Source of the DNA: Candidatus Poribacteria bacterium
GTDB lineage: Bacteria > Poribacteria > WGA-4E > WGA-3G
NCBI GenBank assembly: GCA_012271015.1
Contig: JAAXHD010000379.1
Span: 1-41,610 of the forward strand
DNA length: 41,610 nucleotides
Direction of reading: 5' to 3'
Position numbers and translations under genes: made by a program. The notes under the pieces are model-generated. The model was not told the origin of the DNA. It did not search any database and saw nothing but the letters and a program-made list of their open reading frames with translations. Shown here piece after piece: positions 6,542-14,254 of this stretch; within the stretch, counting starts at the first letter, position 1, and each line of letters starts with the position of its first letter.

Positions 6542-7261
6542 ATGGAAAACGCACGTTCCCAGGTCAAAGCCCTCACCTTTGATGTTTTCGGCACGGTTGT
6601 AGATTGGTACAGTTCAATTGTTGCTGAAGGCGAAAAATTCGGGAACACCCACGGTATTGAACGTGATTGGACGCAATTCGCCTTGAAATGGCGTGCTGGT
6701 TACGGTCCCGCAATGGACAGGGTTCGACGCGGTGACCTGCCGTGGCAGAACATTGACGCACTGCATCGACTCATTTTGGATAGCCTCCTTGATGAATTTA
6801 AAATCAAAGGTTTGAGCGAAACCGATACAGATGATTTGAATAGGGTTTGGCATCGCCTGAAACCGTGGCCCGATGCAGTCAGTGGTTTGGAACGGCTCCG
6901 CAAGCGATACATCGTTGCTACGCTCTCTAATGGTAACGTTGCCTTGCTAACGAATATGGCAAAATTCGCGGGGCTACCGTGGGATTGTATCCTGTCTGCC
7001 GAACTAACCGGACATTACAAGCCTGACCCGGAAGTTTATCAAACTGCCGCCGCGCTGCTCGGTTTGTCTCCGAATGAAGTTATGATGGTCGCCGCACACC
7101 CTGGCGATCTCCGAGCCTCGCAAGCCGTCGGTTTTCAAACGGCGTTGGTGCCACGCCCTCTGGAGTACGGACCCGGTAGAACCCAAGGTGTAAATGCGCA
7201 TCCGTCGGACCTCGTCGCCAACGATTTTAACGAGTTGGCGGACCTATTAGGAATAACATAA
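6542..7261 (+). CDS. HAD superfamily hydrolase, haloacid dehalogenase type II-like
   Basis: A 239-residue HAD-fold hydrolase. The nucleophile motif F-D-V-F-G-T places the catalytic aspartate at residue 14. It lacks the second Asp of phosphatases (Phe at +2), as in L-2-haloacid dehalogenases. Motif II is A-T-L-S-N-G-N (near residue 125) and motif III H-Y-K-P-D-P-E-V-Y. Motif IV is V-A-A-H-P-G-D-L, resembling the V-A-A-H-x-x-D-L of type II enzymes. The helical cap lies between about residues 18 and 95. It probably hydrolyses a 2-haloacid or related small acid in the cytoplasm; activity on halogenated compounds would fit a sponge or marine setting but is inferred. AAAGGA lies about 10 nt before the ATG. 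Confidence 0.87.
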   Translation: MENARSQVKALTFDVFGTVVDWYSSIVAEGEKFGNTHGIERDWTQFALKWRAGYGPAMDRVRRGDLPWQNIDALHRLILDSLLDEFKIKGLSETDTDDLNRVWHRLKPWPDAVSGLERLRKRYIVATLSNGNVALLTNMAKFAGLPWDCILSAELTGHYKPDPEVYQTAAALLGLSPNEVMMVAAHPGDLRASQAVGFQTALVPRPLEYGPGRTQGVNAHPSDLVANDFNELADLLGIT

Positions 7262-7347
7262 TTTGTAAGCGTAGTAGAGGGCGAGTCTACGGAAACGCAC
7301 TTTACCCAGCAAACCCACCTAAACGAACCGCAAGGAAAATTAAAAAG

Positions 7348-8367
7348 ATGGAAAAAATCCGAATTGCTTTTATTGGTTGTGGTGGCATGTCATCGCAATT
7401 GCAACAGTGCATACCGATGGTGCCCGAGTTTGAATTTGTCGCGACTTGTGACCTCGTGGAAGAGAAAGCGGCATCAAACGCCCGAAGGTTCGGCGCACTT
7501 CGCCATTACACCGATTACAATAAGATGTTCAAAAACGAAGACCTCTATGCAGTGGCTGTTGTCGGTAGACCTGAGGATAAACTGCATCGGGACATCGGTA
7601 TTGAGTGCCTCCAGCGCGGCTATCACATCTACACCGAAAAGCCGCCTGCGACCACTGCTGAAGGCGCGAAGATGCTCGTCGATGCATCCGCTGAGAGCGG
7701 CAAAACGGGGATGGTCGGTACAATGTGGCGACACGCCCCTGCACATCAGATTGCCAAACAGTTGATGGACGAAGATGAGTTCGGTGAAGCCTGCCAATAT
7801 CATACCCGATACCTCGCGCCGGGTCCACGTCTCCAAGAGGCGGGATCGCCATTTGCGTGGCCCTTTATGCTCGATCAGGTGATCCATCCGACCGATTGCA
7901 TGCGTTTCTTTATGGGACAGGTCAGCGAAGTTTTTGCTCTTGGAACGGTTGATGCAACATCGAGTAACGTCTCAATGTCGGTGAATCTGCGTTATGAGAA
8001 CGGTGGTATCGGTACGATGACACTTGGCACCGGTCCCATCCTGGAAGCAATGGTCTTCGTCAAAGGCACCGGCAATCAGGCAATTCAGGTGTTAGAGACA
8101 CGCAGACTGCGCCGTTACCGTATGCCGACATGGCTTGGTACGGGTGGCGGTTATGCTGATACACCAACCGAAGAATGGGATGTCAACACCGCACTCCATA
8201 GCATTGGCAGACCCGGCTACCTTGAAGAGATGCAGCACTGGGCAACGTCCCTGCAAGCGGGAACACAACCACATTCAAGTCTCGAAGATTCGTATCAGAA
8301 CATGCGCGTTTTAGAGGCAATTAGCCGTAGCATTGAAACCGGAGAGGTCGTTCAAATATCTGCTTAG
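7348..8367 (+). CDS. Gfo/Idh/MocA family NAD(P)-dependent oxidoreductase
   Basis: A 339-residue protein. The N-terminal Rossmann domain begins I-R-I-A-F-I-G-C-G-G-M, has the acidic residue of V-A-T-C-D-L at the end of the second strand, and carries the family signature Y-T-E-K-P-P-A-T-T, whose Lys is catalytic. The C-terminal alpha/beta domain contains the substrate segment D-Q-V-I-H-P-T-D (about residues 176-183), including the usual His. Such enzymes oxidise or reduce sugars, inositols or related polyols. The substrate is not predictable here. Its stop overlaps or abuts the next gene's start region, so the two are probably co-transcribed. Confidence 0.9.
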   Translation: MEKIRIAFIGCGGMSSQLQQCIPMVPEFEFVATCDLVEEKAASNARRFGALRHYTDYNKMFKNEDLYAVAVVGRPEDKLHRDIGIECLQRGYHIYTEKPPATTAEGAKMLVDASAESGKTGMVGTMWRHAPAHQIAKQLMDEDEFGEACQYHTRYLAPGPRLQEAGSPFAWPFMLDQVIHPTDCMRFFMGQVSEVFALGTVDATSSNVSMSVNLRYENGGIGTMTLGTGPILEAMVFVKGTGNQAIQVLETRRLRRYRMPTWLGTGGGYADTPTEEWDVNTALHSIGRPGYLEEMQHWATSLQAGTQPHSSLEDSYQNMRVLEAISRSIETGEVVQISA

Positions 8368-8378
8368 TGGCGGTAGAA

Positions 8379-9281
8379 ATGAATTGGGCACCTCGTGTAA
8401 AACCCATCAAAATCCGGCGACTCTACCGATATGCTCGGCTCGGTATCTACGATGATACGTTGCTACACGATGTCGGTTGGGAACTCTATGCTCGCTGTAT
8501 CGACATCGCCACAGTCGCCGACGTTTACCGAGGTGGGCCTGTGCCGTGTCCGAAGTGTAGTACAAAGGTGGTCCGTCGGATTGACCCGCTCTTTAGTAAG
8601 GGTGAAGGTGGCACACACGAACACTGGTTCCACTGCTCGCACTGTACCAGGCGTCTGCTTTGGCGCGATTGCCGTCAAGCCCTCCGAGACACTCCCCGAT
8701 GTTTTGACTGTCGCGCTGTTCTATACAAAGAAGTTGTGTTGCGATGTGCCTGTGGTAAAACATGGTCCCAAGAAGCTTACAAGCAATCTCTGAGAACCCG
8801 TGTCCTTTTACCGTGCCCTCACTGTCTTGACCTCGTCCGTAGACCGGATCCACCCCCAGTGGGCCGAACAACTAACAATCAGCGATCCAATTCTGAGTTA
8901 CAATGTCCCAAATGTCAAGGCGTTGCCCTGCATCAGAACGGCAATATCGAATGTACAGTTTGCGACTATAAGCGTCGATGGCGGGATTACCGCAAGAGTT
9001 TAAAAAAGAAGGACGAAAAACTCGAATGTCCGAGCTGTAGATATACCTTCAGATGGCAGGCGTGGCGTAAGAGTGTCCGCTCGTTAAGAACCGGCAATCC
9101 GAGACCCGCACGCGAATTCGTTAAAAAATGGCTCAGGTGCCGTACACCGCAACAGCGTATGATACAGATTGATACTCTACTTCAGACTTTACACGGTAGA
9201 GGTCCATTAGCCCCTCTGTTTATTGACAGTGGTGAACACAAGATCCGCCAGATGCTTGACGATCTGGCAGCACAAAGGTGA
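8379..9281 (+). CDS. Multi-zinc-ribbon repeat protein of unknown function
   Basis: A 300-residue basic protein (a GTG at 8367, overlapping the previous stop, would add four residues). It has at least seven Cys-x2-Cys or Cys-x-Cys knuckles, at about residues 57/60, 86/89, 108/111, 123/125, 146/149, 176/179, 192/195 and 217/220, which can pair into treble or ribbon-type zinc sites. Four knuckles are followed by one repeated motif: C, five residues, W, then two residues, an aromatic or Cys, and R/K-K/Q-S/A-L/V-R/K. Examples are C-T-V-C-D-Y-K-R-R-W-R-D-Y-R-K-S-L and C-P-S-C-R-Y-T-F-R-W-Q-A-W-R-K-S-V. The repeats suggest tandem nucleic-acid-binding modules. A C-terminal helical domain lacks cysteines. 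I recognise no family and no catalytic motif. Confidence 0.75.
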   Translation: MNWAPRVKPIKIRRLYRYARLGIYDDTLLHDVGWELYARCIDIATVADVYRGGPVPCPKCSTKVVRRIDPLFSKGEGGTHEHWFHCSHCTRRLLWRDCRQALRDTPRCFDCRAVLYKEVVLRCACGKTWSQEAYKQSLRTRVLLPCPHCLDLVRRPDPPPVGRTTNNQRSNSELQCPKCQGVALHQNGNIECTVCDYKRRWRDYRKSLKKKDEKLECPSCRYTFRWQAWRKSVRSLRTGNPRPAREFVKKWLRCRTPQQRMIQIDTLLQTLHGRGPLAPLFIDSGEHKIRQMLDDLAAQR

Positions 9282-9440
9282 ATGTTATGCAAGGCTCAGG
9301 CACCATGCCTCAATGGGAAACCGTCGTCTCTGTTTGATCAACTCAAATGGCTTGAGCAGGCTGGATTCACTGATATTGCGGAATGTAATACAAGGAATGG
9401 ATTTAGTCTATTCCCAGACGAAATCCCCGAACCGCACTGA
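9282..9440 (+). pseudogene. C-terminal remnant of a class I SAM methyltransferase
   Basis: A 52-codon frame starts with an ATG directly after the TGA of the zinc-ribbon gene. Its product contains P-S-S-L-F-D-Q-L-K-W-L-E-Q-A-G-F-T-D-I, then G-F-S-L-F. This matches the last part of type 11/12 methyltransferases (usual pattern P-S-S-L-E-x-Q-L-x-W-L-x-x-A-G-F-x-D-V, ending in an aromatic/F-A-x-F-G-G strand). The SAM-binding Rossmann core is missing, so it cannot be an enzyme. The open frame and lack of stops suggest recent truncation, or retention as a small protein translated by re-initiation. Confidence 0.6.
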
Positions 9441-9555
9441 TGCTGAGTGTATAAGTAATTACAGAACCGACTATAATTACACTCAATAGGGTAATAGAAG
9501 CGGGAACGAGCGATTTCTAATCAACAATCGAAAATAGCGATTCAGAAGGAAAACC

Positions 9556-10314
9556 ATGAAAGTTTTGTTTTTCATAACCCTCGTTATCTGTCTGGTAATC
9601 CCTGGTACACTTTGGGCAAAAAATCTGGCACTGGAATTAGACGGCGCGACGGCTATTGAAGTTCCAAACAGTGACAGTCTAAATCCCAAAACCGCGATAA
9701 CGATAGAGGCGTGGATGAACATGAGCAAACCTGTCGGGGAATGCCTTGCAAAGGATTGGGGCGGCCAAAGGGATTATATCTTTCCAGAGATCGTCCAAAA
9801 TGGGAACGGATTACGGTTTGTCCTCTGGCCCGGCACAAAAATCCTTGATGTCCCTGGATTGGAGCCGAACGAATGGCAACACGTCGCCGGAGTCTGGGAT
9901 GGTAAAGAGATGCGGACATATATTGATGGGGAGGAGAAGGGTGCCGCACCTTTCGGAGCAAAAGAATTAACGGCAACTGACGCTTCGCTGTATATCGGTG
10001 TCGGTGATAGTAAAAGTTGGTTCTGTACAGGGTCGATTGATGAAATCCGTATTTGGGAGGTCGCTCGGACCGAAGCAGAGATTAATGAGTTCATGATGAA
10101 AATACTCAACGGCGATGAAGAGGGCTTAAACGCGCACTACACTTTCGATGAAGGCAACGCCAACGATAATTCCAAAAATGGCAATGATGGCGACGGTGGG
10201 TTTGGAAAACCTAACTACGTTGATGTTACTAACGTCTTGGATCTCAAACCCCTTTCTGTTGACCCGGACGATAAGTTAACGACGACATGGGCATGGGTGA
10301 AACAGACTCGATAA
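9556..10314 (+). CDS. Secreted LamG-domain (concanavalin A-like lectin/glucanase fold) protein
   Basis: A 252-residue exported protein. Residues 1-21 form a signal peptide ending L-W-A. One LamG/laminin G-3 jelly-roll follows, with recognisable strands A-L-E-L-D-G, I-T-I-E-A-W-M, W-Q-H-V-A-G-V-W-D-G-K, D-G-E, L-Y-I-G, G-S-I-D-E-I-R-I-W and an L-N-A-H-Y-T-F-D-E-G tail. This fold binds glycans or proteins and often calcium; it is probably surface-associated. The last residues, K-L-T-T-T-W-A-W-V-K-Q, resemble the end of the LamG protein at 35151-35909, suggesting a common C-terminal signal. The next gene's likely start lies just beyond its stop. Confidence 0.88.
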   Translation: MKVLFFITLVICLVIPGTLWAKNLALELDGATAIEVPNSDSLNPKTAITIEAWMNMSKPVGECLAKDWGGQRDYIFPEIVQNGNGLRFVLWPGTKILDVPGLEPNEWQHVAGVWDGKEMRTYIDGEEKGAAPFGAKELTATDASLYIGVGDSKSWFCTGSIDEIRIWEVARTEAEINEFMMKILNGDEEGLNAHYTFDEGNANDNSKNGNDGDGGFGKPNYVDVTNVLDLKPLSVDPDDKLTTTWAWVKQTR

Positions 10315-10337
10315 TTAGTTTTGGAAGGAATAAGGAA

Positions 10338-11159
10338 TTGCCCCAACTTTCAGATAAAATTCTTTCGTTCTACAGACAGACGCAAGAGTCGAAAAGACTT
10401 ACGACCCAGACCAAAGGTCAGTTGGAATTTGTACGGACACAAGAGATCATCAAACGCTACTTACCACCATCACCAGCAGTGGTTTTGGACATTGGCGGCG
10501 GTTCAGGTCCTTACGCCTGCTGGTTAGCAAAGGCAGGCTATGAGGTACACCTCGTGGATCCCGTAGACTTACATATCGAACAAGCAAAAGAAGCCTCAAA
10601 CCAACAACTGGAACACCCGATTGCCAGTATATCGCTCGGTGATGCACGGGACCTACGTTTTTTATCTATGTCAGCGGATGTTGTTTTGTTATTGGGACCG
10701 CTTTATCATCTCGTTGATAAGAATGAACGGCTGCTTGCACTCAGTGAAGCATATCGTGTCCTGCGAGACGGTGGTGTTATGATTGCCGCCGGTATCTCAC
10801 GCTTTGCGTCTTTGCTCGACAGTTTTTTTGAGGGACGATTCGAGGATCCTGTTCATAGAGACATCGTTCAAAAGGATCTTGAAACAGGTTACCATCGCAA
10901 CCTGACCGAGAGCCTTAAGTACTTCACGGATGCGTATCTTCACCATCCCGAAGTGCTCGGTTCTGAAGTCATCGAAGCCGGTTTTCTACATCAAGCAACG
11001 CTTGCTGTAGAAGGGCCCGCATGGCTTTTTGAATCCTTTGAGGATTATTGGAAAGATCCCGCGCTGCGTCTTGTGGTTTTGGACCTGATTCGCAAAGTTG
11101 AAGCAGAGTCTTCAATACTCGGTATGAGTGCGCATATCCTTGCAATAGGAACGAAATAG
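10338..11159 (+). CDS. Class I SAM-dependent methyltransferase
   Basis: A 273-residue Rossmann-fold methyltransferase. Motif I is V-V-L-D-I-G-G-G-S-G-P-Y, with the acidic motif at H-L-V-D-P. Motif IV is A-D-V-V-L-L-L-G-P-L-Y-H-L, followed by E-A-Y-R-V-L-R-D-G-G-V-M. The acceptor is probably a small molecule, as the remaining helices are typical of type 11/12 enzymes. I chose the TTG at 10338 because GGAAGGA lies 8 nt upstream; an ATG at 10287 would overlap the LamG gene and lacks a ribosome site. The stop is followed after 13 nt by the AAC(3)-type gene, so the two are probably co-expressed. Confidence 0.83.
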   Translation: MPQLSDKILSFYRQTQESKRLTTQTKGQLEFVRTQEIIKRYLPPSPAVVLDIGGGSGPYACWLAKAGYEVHLVDPVDLHIEQAKEASNQQLEHPIASISLGDARDLRFLSMSADVVLLLGPLYHLVDKNERLLALSEAYRVLRDGGVMIAAGISRFASLLDSFFEGRFEDPVHRDIVQKDLETGYHRNLTESLKYFTDAYLHHPEVLGSEVIEAGFLHQATLAVEGPAWLFESFEDYWKDPALRLVVLDLIRKVEAESSILGMSAHILAIGTK

Positions 11160-11172
11160 AGGGTGGTTGATA

Positions 11173-11994
11173 ATGCCTGAAGGCCAAGTGGTTCACAAGA
11201 CGGAAACGCCTATTACGGTTGAGTCGCTGCAGGCTGATTTTGCGGCACTCGGTATTGAAAAGGGGATGGTCTTACTCGTTCATTCGTCCTTGAGCGCGAT
11301 GGGATGGGTCTGCGGCGGTGCTGTCGCCGTCATCATTGCCCTTCAGGAAGTCTTGGGGGAAACTGGCACGCTTGTGATGCCGACCCACTCAAGCGACCTC
11401 AGCGACCCGAGTCAGTGGGAGAATCCACCCGTGCCGGAGGCGTGGTGGCAAACGATACGGGAGACAATGCCCGCCTACGACCCTGATTTGACACCTACCC
11501 GTTCAATGGGCACAATTGTCGAAACGTTCCGAAGGCAAAAAGGCGTTCGCCGCAGTATACATCCACAGAAATCTTTTTGTGCGCGCGGACCGCAAGCAAC
11601 CTATATCACGGATAACCACGGTTTGGCATTTGGTATGGGCGAAAGTTCACCGCTTGACAGAATCTACGACCTGCAAGGTTCCGTCCTACTCCTCGGTGTT
11701 GGGCATTCAAACAACACGTCCATACATCTCGCAGAATACCGGGCAGACTTTCCAACCAAACGTGTCGTTCCGGCGGGTGCTCCGATCTCACAGGCGGGTT
11801 CAAGGACATGGACAACTTTTGAAGACATCAATATAGACGCTTCGGATTTTGATCGGATCGGTGCAGATTTTATGCATTCTGATGCGGGAACAGTGATTCG
11901 GCACGGTAAAGTCGGCAACGCGAATTGCCAACTTATGCCACAACGCGCTGTGGTCGACTTTGCCGTCGATTGGCTTGAGAAAAATAGAGTGTAG
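11173..11994 (+). CDS. AAC(3)-family N-acetyltransferase
   Basis: A 273-residue member of the antibiotic N-acetyltransferase (aminoglycoside 3-N-acetyltransferase/YokD) family, which transfers acetyl from acetyl-CoA to an amine. Family segments are visible: L-V-H-S-S-L-S-A-M-G-W-V near the N-terminus, T-L-V-M-P-T-H-S-S, R-S-M-G-T-I-V-E-T-F-R, S-I-H-P-Q-K-S-F-C-A-R-G, G-E-S-S-P-L-D-R-I-Y and S-I-H-L-A-E-Y. Length fits. The start at 11173 has GAGGG 9 nt upstream. In environmental genomes such genes often act on unknown amines rather than clinical drugs, so resistance is not implied. It follows the methyltransferase by 13 nt. Confidence 0.87.
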   Translation: MPEGQVVHKTETPITVESLQADFAALGIEKGMVLLVHSSLSAMGWVCGGAVAVIIALQEVLGETGTLVMPTHSSDLSDPSQWENPPVPEAWWQTIRETMPAYDPDLTPTRSMGTIVETFRRQKGVRRSIHPQKSFCARGPQATYITDNHGLAFGMGESSPLDRIYDLQGSVLLLGVGHSNNTSIHLAEYRADFPTKRVVPAGAPISQAGSRTWTTFEDINIDASDFDRIGADFMHSDAGTVIRHGKVGNANCQLMPQRAVVDFAVDWLEKNRV

Positions 11995-12101
11995 GAGCGA
12001 TTTGCTGAATCCAAAAAAATTGATTTTTTCGTTAGGTATATGTTAGACTATAAATATCCGAGGTTGCCATCTAAGTAGGAAGGAAAGCAAAGAAACAGTC
12101 T

Positions 12102-12533
12102 ATGACAGAAAAACGGGGATCCTTATTTACCGTGCGAGATGCAGAAAGTGCAATCATTACCTACACGGTATTAGGGCTCCTGTACATTATCGGGATATGC
12201 CTCTATGAACTTGTTGCCGGATGGAACGGTGTACTGCAGGTGTTCGTGAAGTTAGACACAACGTCTCCGGCGTTTAATCGAACCGCAATTGCGTTCATTG
12301 TTTTTAAAGAGGGAGTGGATATTATGTTAAGACGTTTTAACGAATGGCGGGTTGAACACACACAAAACCTTGCCAAAGCGAAAGAACAGGGTATTGAACA
12401 AGGTATTGAGCAAGGGCGCGCAGAAGCATACCAAGCCATTGCTGCTTGGAATACACGTCGACTCGCAGCCGAGGCGAAAGGGATTCTCTTCAATGAACCT
12501 CCACCCGCACAGAATGGAGACGAACACGAATAG
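12102..12533 (+). CDS. Membrane protein with C-terminal coiled coil, unknown function
   Basis: A 143-residue protein. One clear membrane segment lies at about residues 17-40 (T-Y-T-V-L-G-L-L-Y-I-I-G). A moderately hydrophobic stretch follows at about residues 62-75. From residue 80 the chain is a long charged helix with a repeated E-Q-G-I-E-Q-G-I-E-Q-G element, then R-R-L-A-A-E-A-K-G, ending in a Pro/acidic tail. The layout suggests a membrane-anchored coiled-coil oligomer. I do not recognise a named family. AT-rich promoter-like sequence lies at 12015-12060 and an AGGAAGG lies about 18 nt before the ATG. The phytanoyl-CoA dioxygenase gene starts 18 nt after its stop. Confidence 0.7.
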   Translation: MTEKRGSLFTVRDAESAIITYTVLGLLYIIGICLYELVAGWNGVLQVFVKLDTTSPAFNRTAIAFIVFKEGVDIMLRRFNEWRVEHTQNLAKAKEQGIEQGIEQGRAEAYQAIAAWNTRRLAAEAKGILFNEPPPAQNGDEHE

Positions 12534-12551
12534 ATACAAGGAGAAGCACCA

Positions 12552-13595
12552 ATGACAGCCTTAAAAGAACTTCGCGTATCCAACGATGCGATGAACGATC
12601 CGGAAGAATTGCGTCACCGGATCTCAGAAGAAGGGTATGTTTTCTTCAAGAAACTGCAAGATCCCGACAAACTCTGGGCGTTGCGGCGGGAGATGCTGAC
12701 GACGATGCAGGAAGGCGGTTGGCTCGTCGCGGGGACCGACCCGATGGATGGCATCGCCGATATATCCACCCAGTGTACCGAGGGTGATCCTGAATACACG
12801 AATGTATACCATGAAGTGTATAAGTTAGAGGCGTTCCACCGTTCCGGGCATTGGCACGAAGTCGTCGATATGGTGGGGAGGATTGTCGGTAGAGAGGTGC
12901 TACCGCATCCACAGAAGATTGCGCGCCTCTGGTTTCCGAAATACACAGCGCATACCACACCGATACACCAAGACTTCGTCCACTTCCAAGGAAATTTCCA
13001 GACCTATACCTGTTGGGCACCCATCGGGGATTGCCCGATTGAGTTAGGAGGCTTAGCAGTCCTACCCGGTTCGCATAAAGTCAATAAGGTCATGGAACAC
13101 CACTTTTCGCTCGGTGCGGGTAGCCTGTGCGTTAGGGAGGACGAGTTGTCCGGTGAATGGCATTCCACAAACTATGAGGTCGGCGATACGCTCATCTTCC
13201 CTGCTTTGACCATTCATAAGGCACTCCCGAATTTGACCGAGGATCGGCTTCGCGTGTCACTCGATAACCGTTATCAGGCCGTCGATGACCCGATTGCTGA
13301 GCACATGCTCGAACCGCACCTGAATCTCTTCAACTCCCTTACGTGGGAACATGTCTATCACAATTGGGAGTCCGACGAACTAAAGTATTATTGGAAGAAC
13401 CGTGATTTGACCGTGCTACCAAGGGATTTCAGTTACGGAAACAAAGGGTTTGAGGAGGCGTTGGAGTTGGCAAAAGACGGAGATGAACGCGCCATCCTAC
13501 ACTTAAACCGAGCGGTCAAGCGCGATGCCACGACCGAATTGGCACAACGAGCAGTTGCAGTCCTACAGGAAGTTGAGGTCGGTGCCGCTGATTAA
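12552..13595 (+). CDS. Phytanoyl-CoA dioxygenase (PhyH) family Fe(II)/2-oxoglutarate oxygenase
   Basis: A 347-residue non-haem iron oxygenase of the PhyH superfamily, which hydroxylates or halogenates small molecules using 2-oxoglutarate and oxygen. The iron facial triad is visible as H139-x-D141 in T-P-I-H-Q-D-F and a distal H222 in L-T-I-H-K-A-L-P. The 2-oxoglutarate-binding arginine follows in D-R-L-R-V-S-L-D-N-R-Y (about residues 232-234). L-A-V-L-P-G-S-H-K is the usual strand between them. It is longer than many PhyH proteins, with a C-terminal helical extension of about 100 residues. AAGGAG lies 9 nt upstream of the ATG. Substrate unknown. Confidence 0.9.
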   Translation: MTALKELRVSNDAMNDPEELRHRISEEGYVFFKKLQDPDKLWALRREMLTTMQEGGWLVAGTDPMDGIADISTQCTEGDPEYTNVYHEVYKLEAFHRSGHWHEVVDMVGRIVGREVLPHPQKIARLWFPKYTAHTTPIHQDFVHFQGNFQTYTCWAPIGDCPIELGGLAVLPGSHKVNKVMEHHFSLGAGSLCVREDELSGEWHSTNYEVGDTLIFPALTIHKALPNLTEDRLRVSLDNRYQAVDDPIAEHMLEPHLNLFNSLTWEHVYHNWESDELKYYWKNRDLTVLPRDFSYGNKGFEEALELAKDGDERAILHLNRAVKRDATTELAQRAVAVLQEVEVGAAD

Positions 13596-13611
13596 AGAGG
13601 CATGCTATCCG

Positions 13612-14217
13612 ATGGCTTATAGCAATTTCACCTTAGAAACCGTCCGGGAGGCGTTTCAGTTAGAGACGATTGAATCCGCAAACATCTTTGCGGACATAGA
13701 ACCGGTGCCGCCGAGCGAGGCACTCGTTGCGGAATTGGCGAAAAAAGTGCAATTGGCGGTTGCTATAAGGACAGAGAAGGCACGCTCGGAACTTATTGTT
13801 ACCAATGTTCTCGTTGAACTCCGTGAGCAATTCGATCAGCGCATCAGTCTTTTTTCGGGGATCGACTTCAGTGTTGATACAGACAAGGGATTAATAGGCA
13901 CTTGCAATTTTTTGATAAGTCTATCACCCGAACAATTTTATTTGGAAGCACCTGTCATTGTGCTGGTTGAAGCAAAGAATGCTGATCCAACGCTTGGCAT
14001 TGGGCAATGCGTTGCTGAGATGCTCGCAGCGCAATACTTCAATCAGCAGAAAGACAATAATATCCCTTGTATTTACGGGGCTACCACCACTGGCACGGAG
14101 TGGCTTTTCCTCAAATTAGAAGGGCAGAAACTTTACATTGACATGTCACTCTACGCGATTGAACGATGCGATAAAATTCTCGGCATCCTTTCCAGTATGG
14201 TTAACCAAAAAGCATAA
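13612..14217 (+). CDS. PD-(D/E)XK nuclease-like protein (family common in cyanobacteria)
   Basis: A 201-residue protein matching a family I know mainly from cyanobacteria. It opens with Y-S-N-F-T-L-E-T-V-R-E-A-F, has E-K-A-R-S-E-L-I-V-T-N-V-L-V-E-L near residue 60, then F-S-G-I-D-F and G-L-I-G-T-C-N-F-L-I-S. I-V-L-V-E-A-K (E120, K122) with a following G-Q-C-V-A-E-M-L-A-A-Q is the restriction-endonuclease-like core. The position expected to hold the first metal-binding acid is Asn99 (T-C-N-F), where I recall Asp in relatives, so nuclease activity may be impaired. I chose the ATG at 13612, with AAAGAGG upstream; a longer frame would overlap the dioxygenase gene. Biological role unknown. Confidence 0.75.
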   Translation: MAYSNFTLETVREAFQLETIESANIFADIEPVPPSEALVAELAKKVQLAVAIRTEKARSELIVTNVLVELREQFDQRISLFSGIDFSVDTDKGLIGTCNFLISLSPEQFYLEAPVIVLVEAKNADPTLGIGQCVAEMLAAQYFNQQKDNNIPCIYGATTTGTEWLFLKLEGQKLYIDMSLYAIERCDKILGILSSMVNQKA

Positions 14218-14254
14218 GGGATTCCGGCAGGTATAATCCAGCCTGAACCACAGA

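Noticed and set aside
9455..9490. GAGTGTA/TACACTC inverted repeat as a terminator before the LamG gene
   Set aside because: There is no T-run, and alternative AT pairings make the structure unconvincing.
11167..11994. AAC(3) gene as a drug-resistance cassette
   Set aside because: No integron, transposon or other resistance gene is near it; the family has many chromosomal members with unknown substrates.
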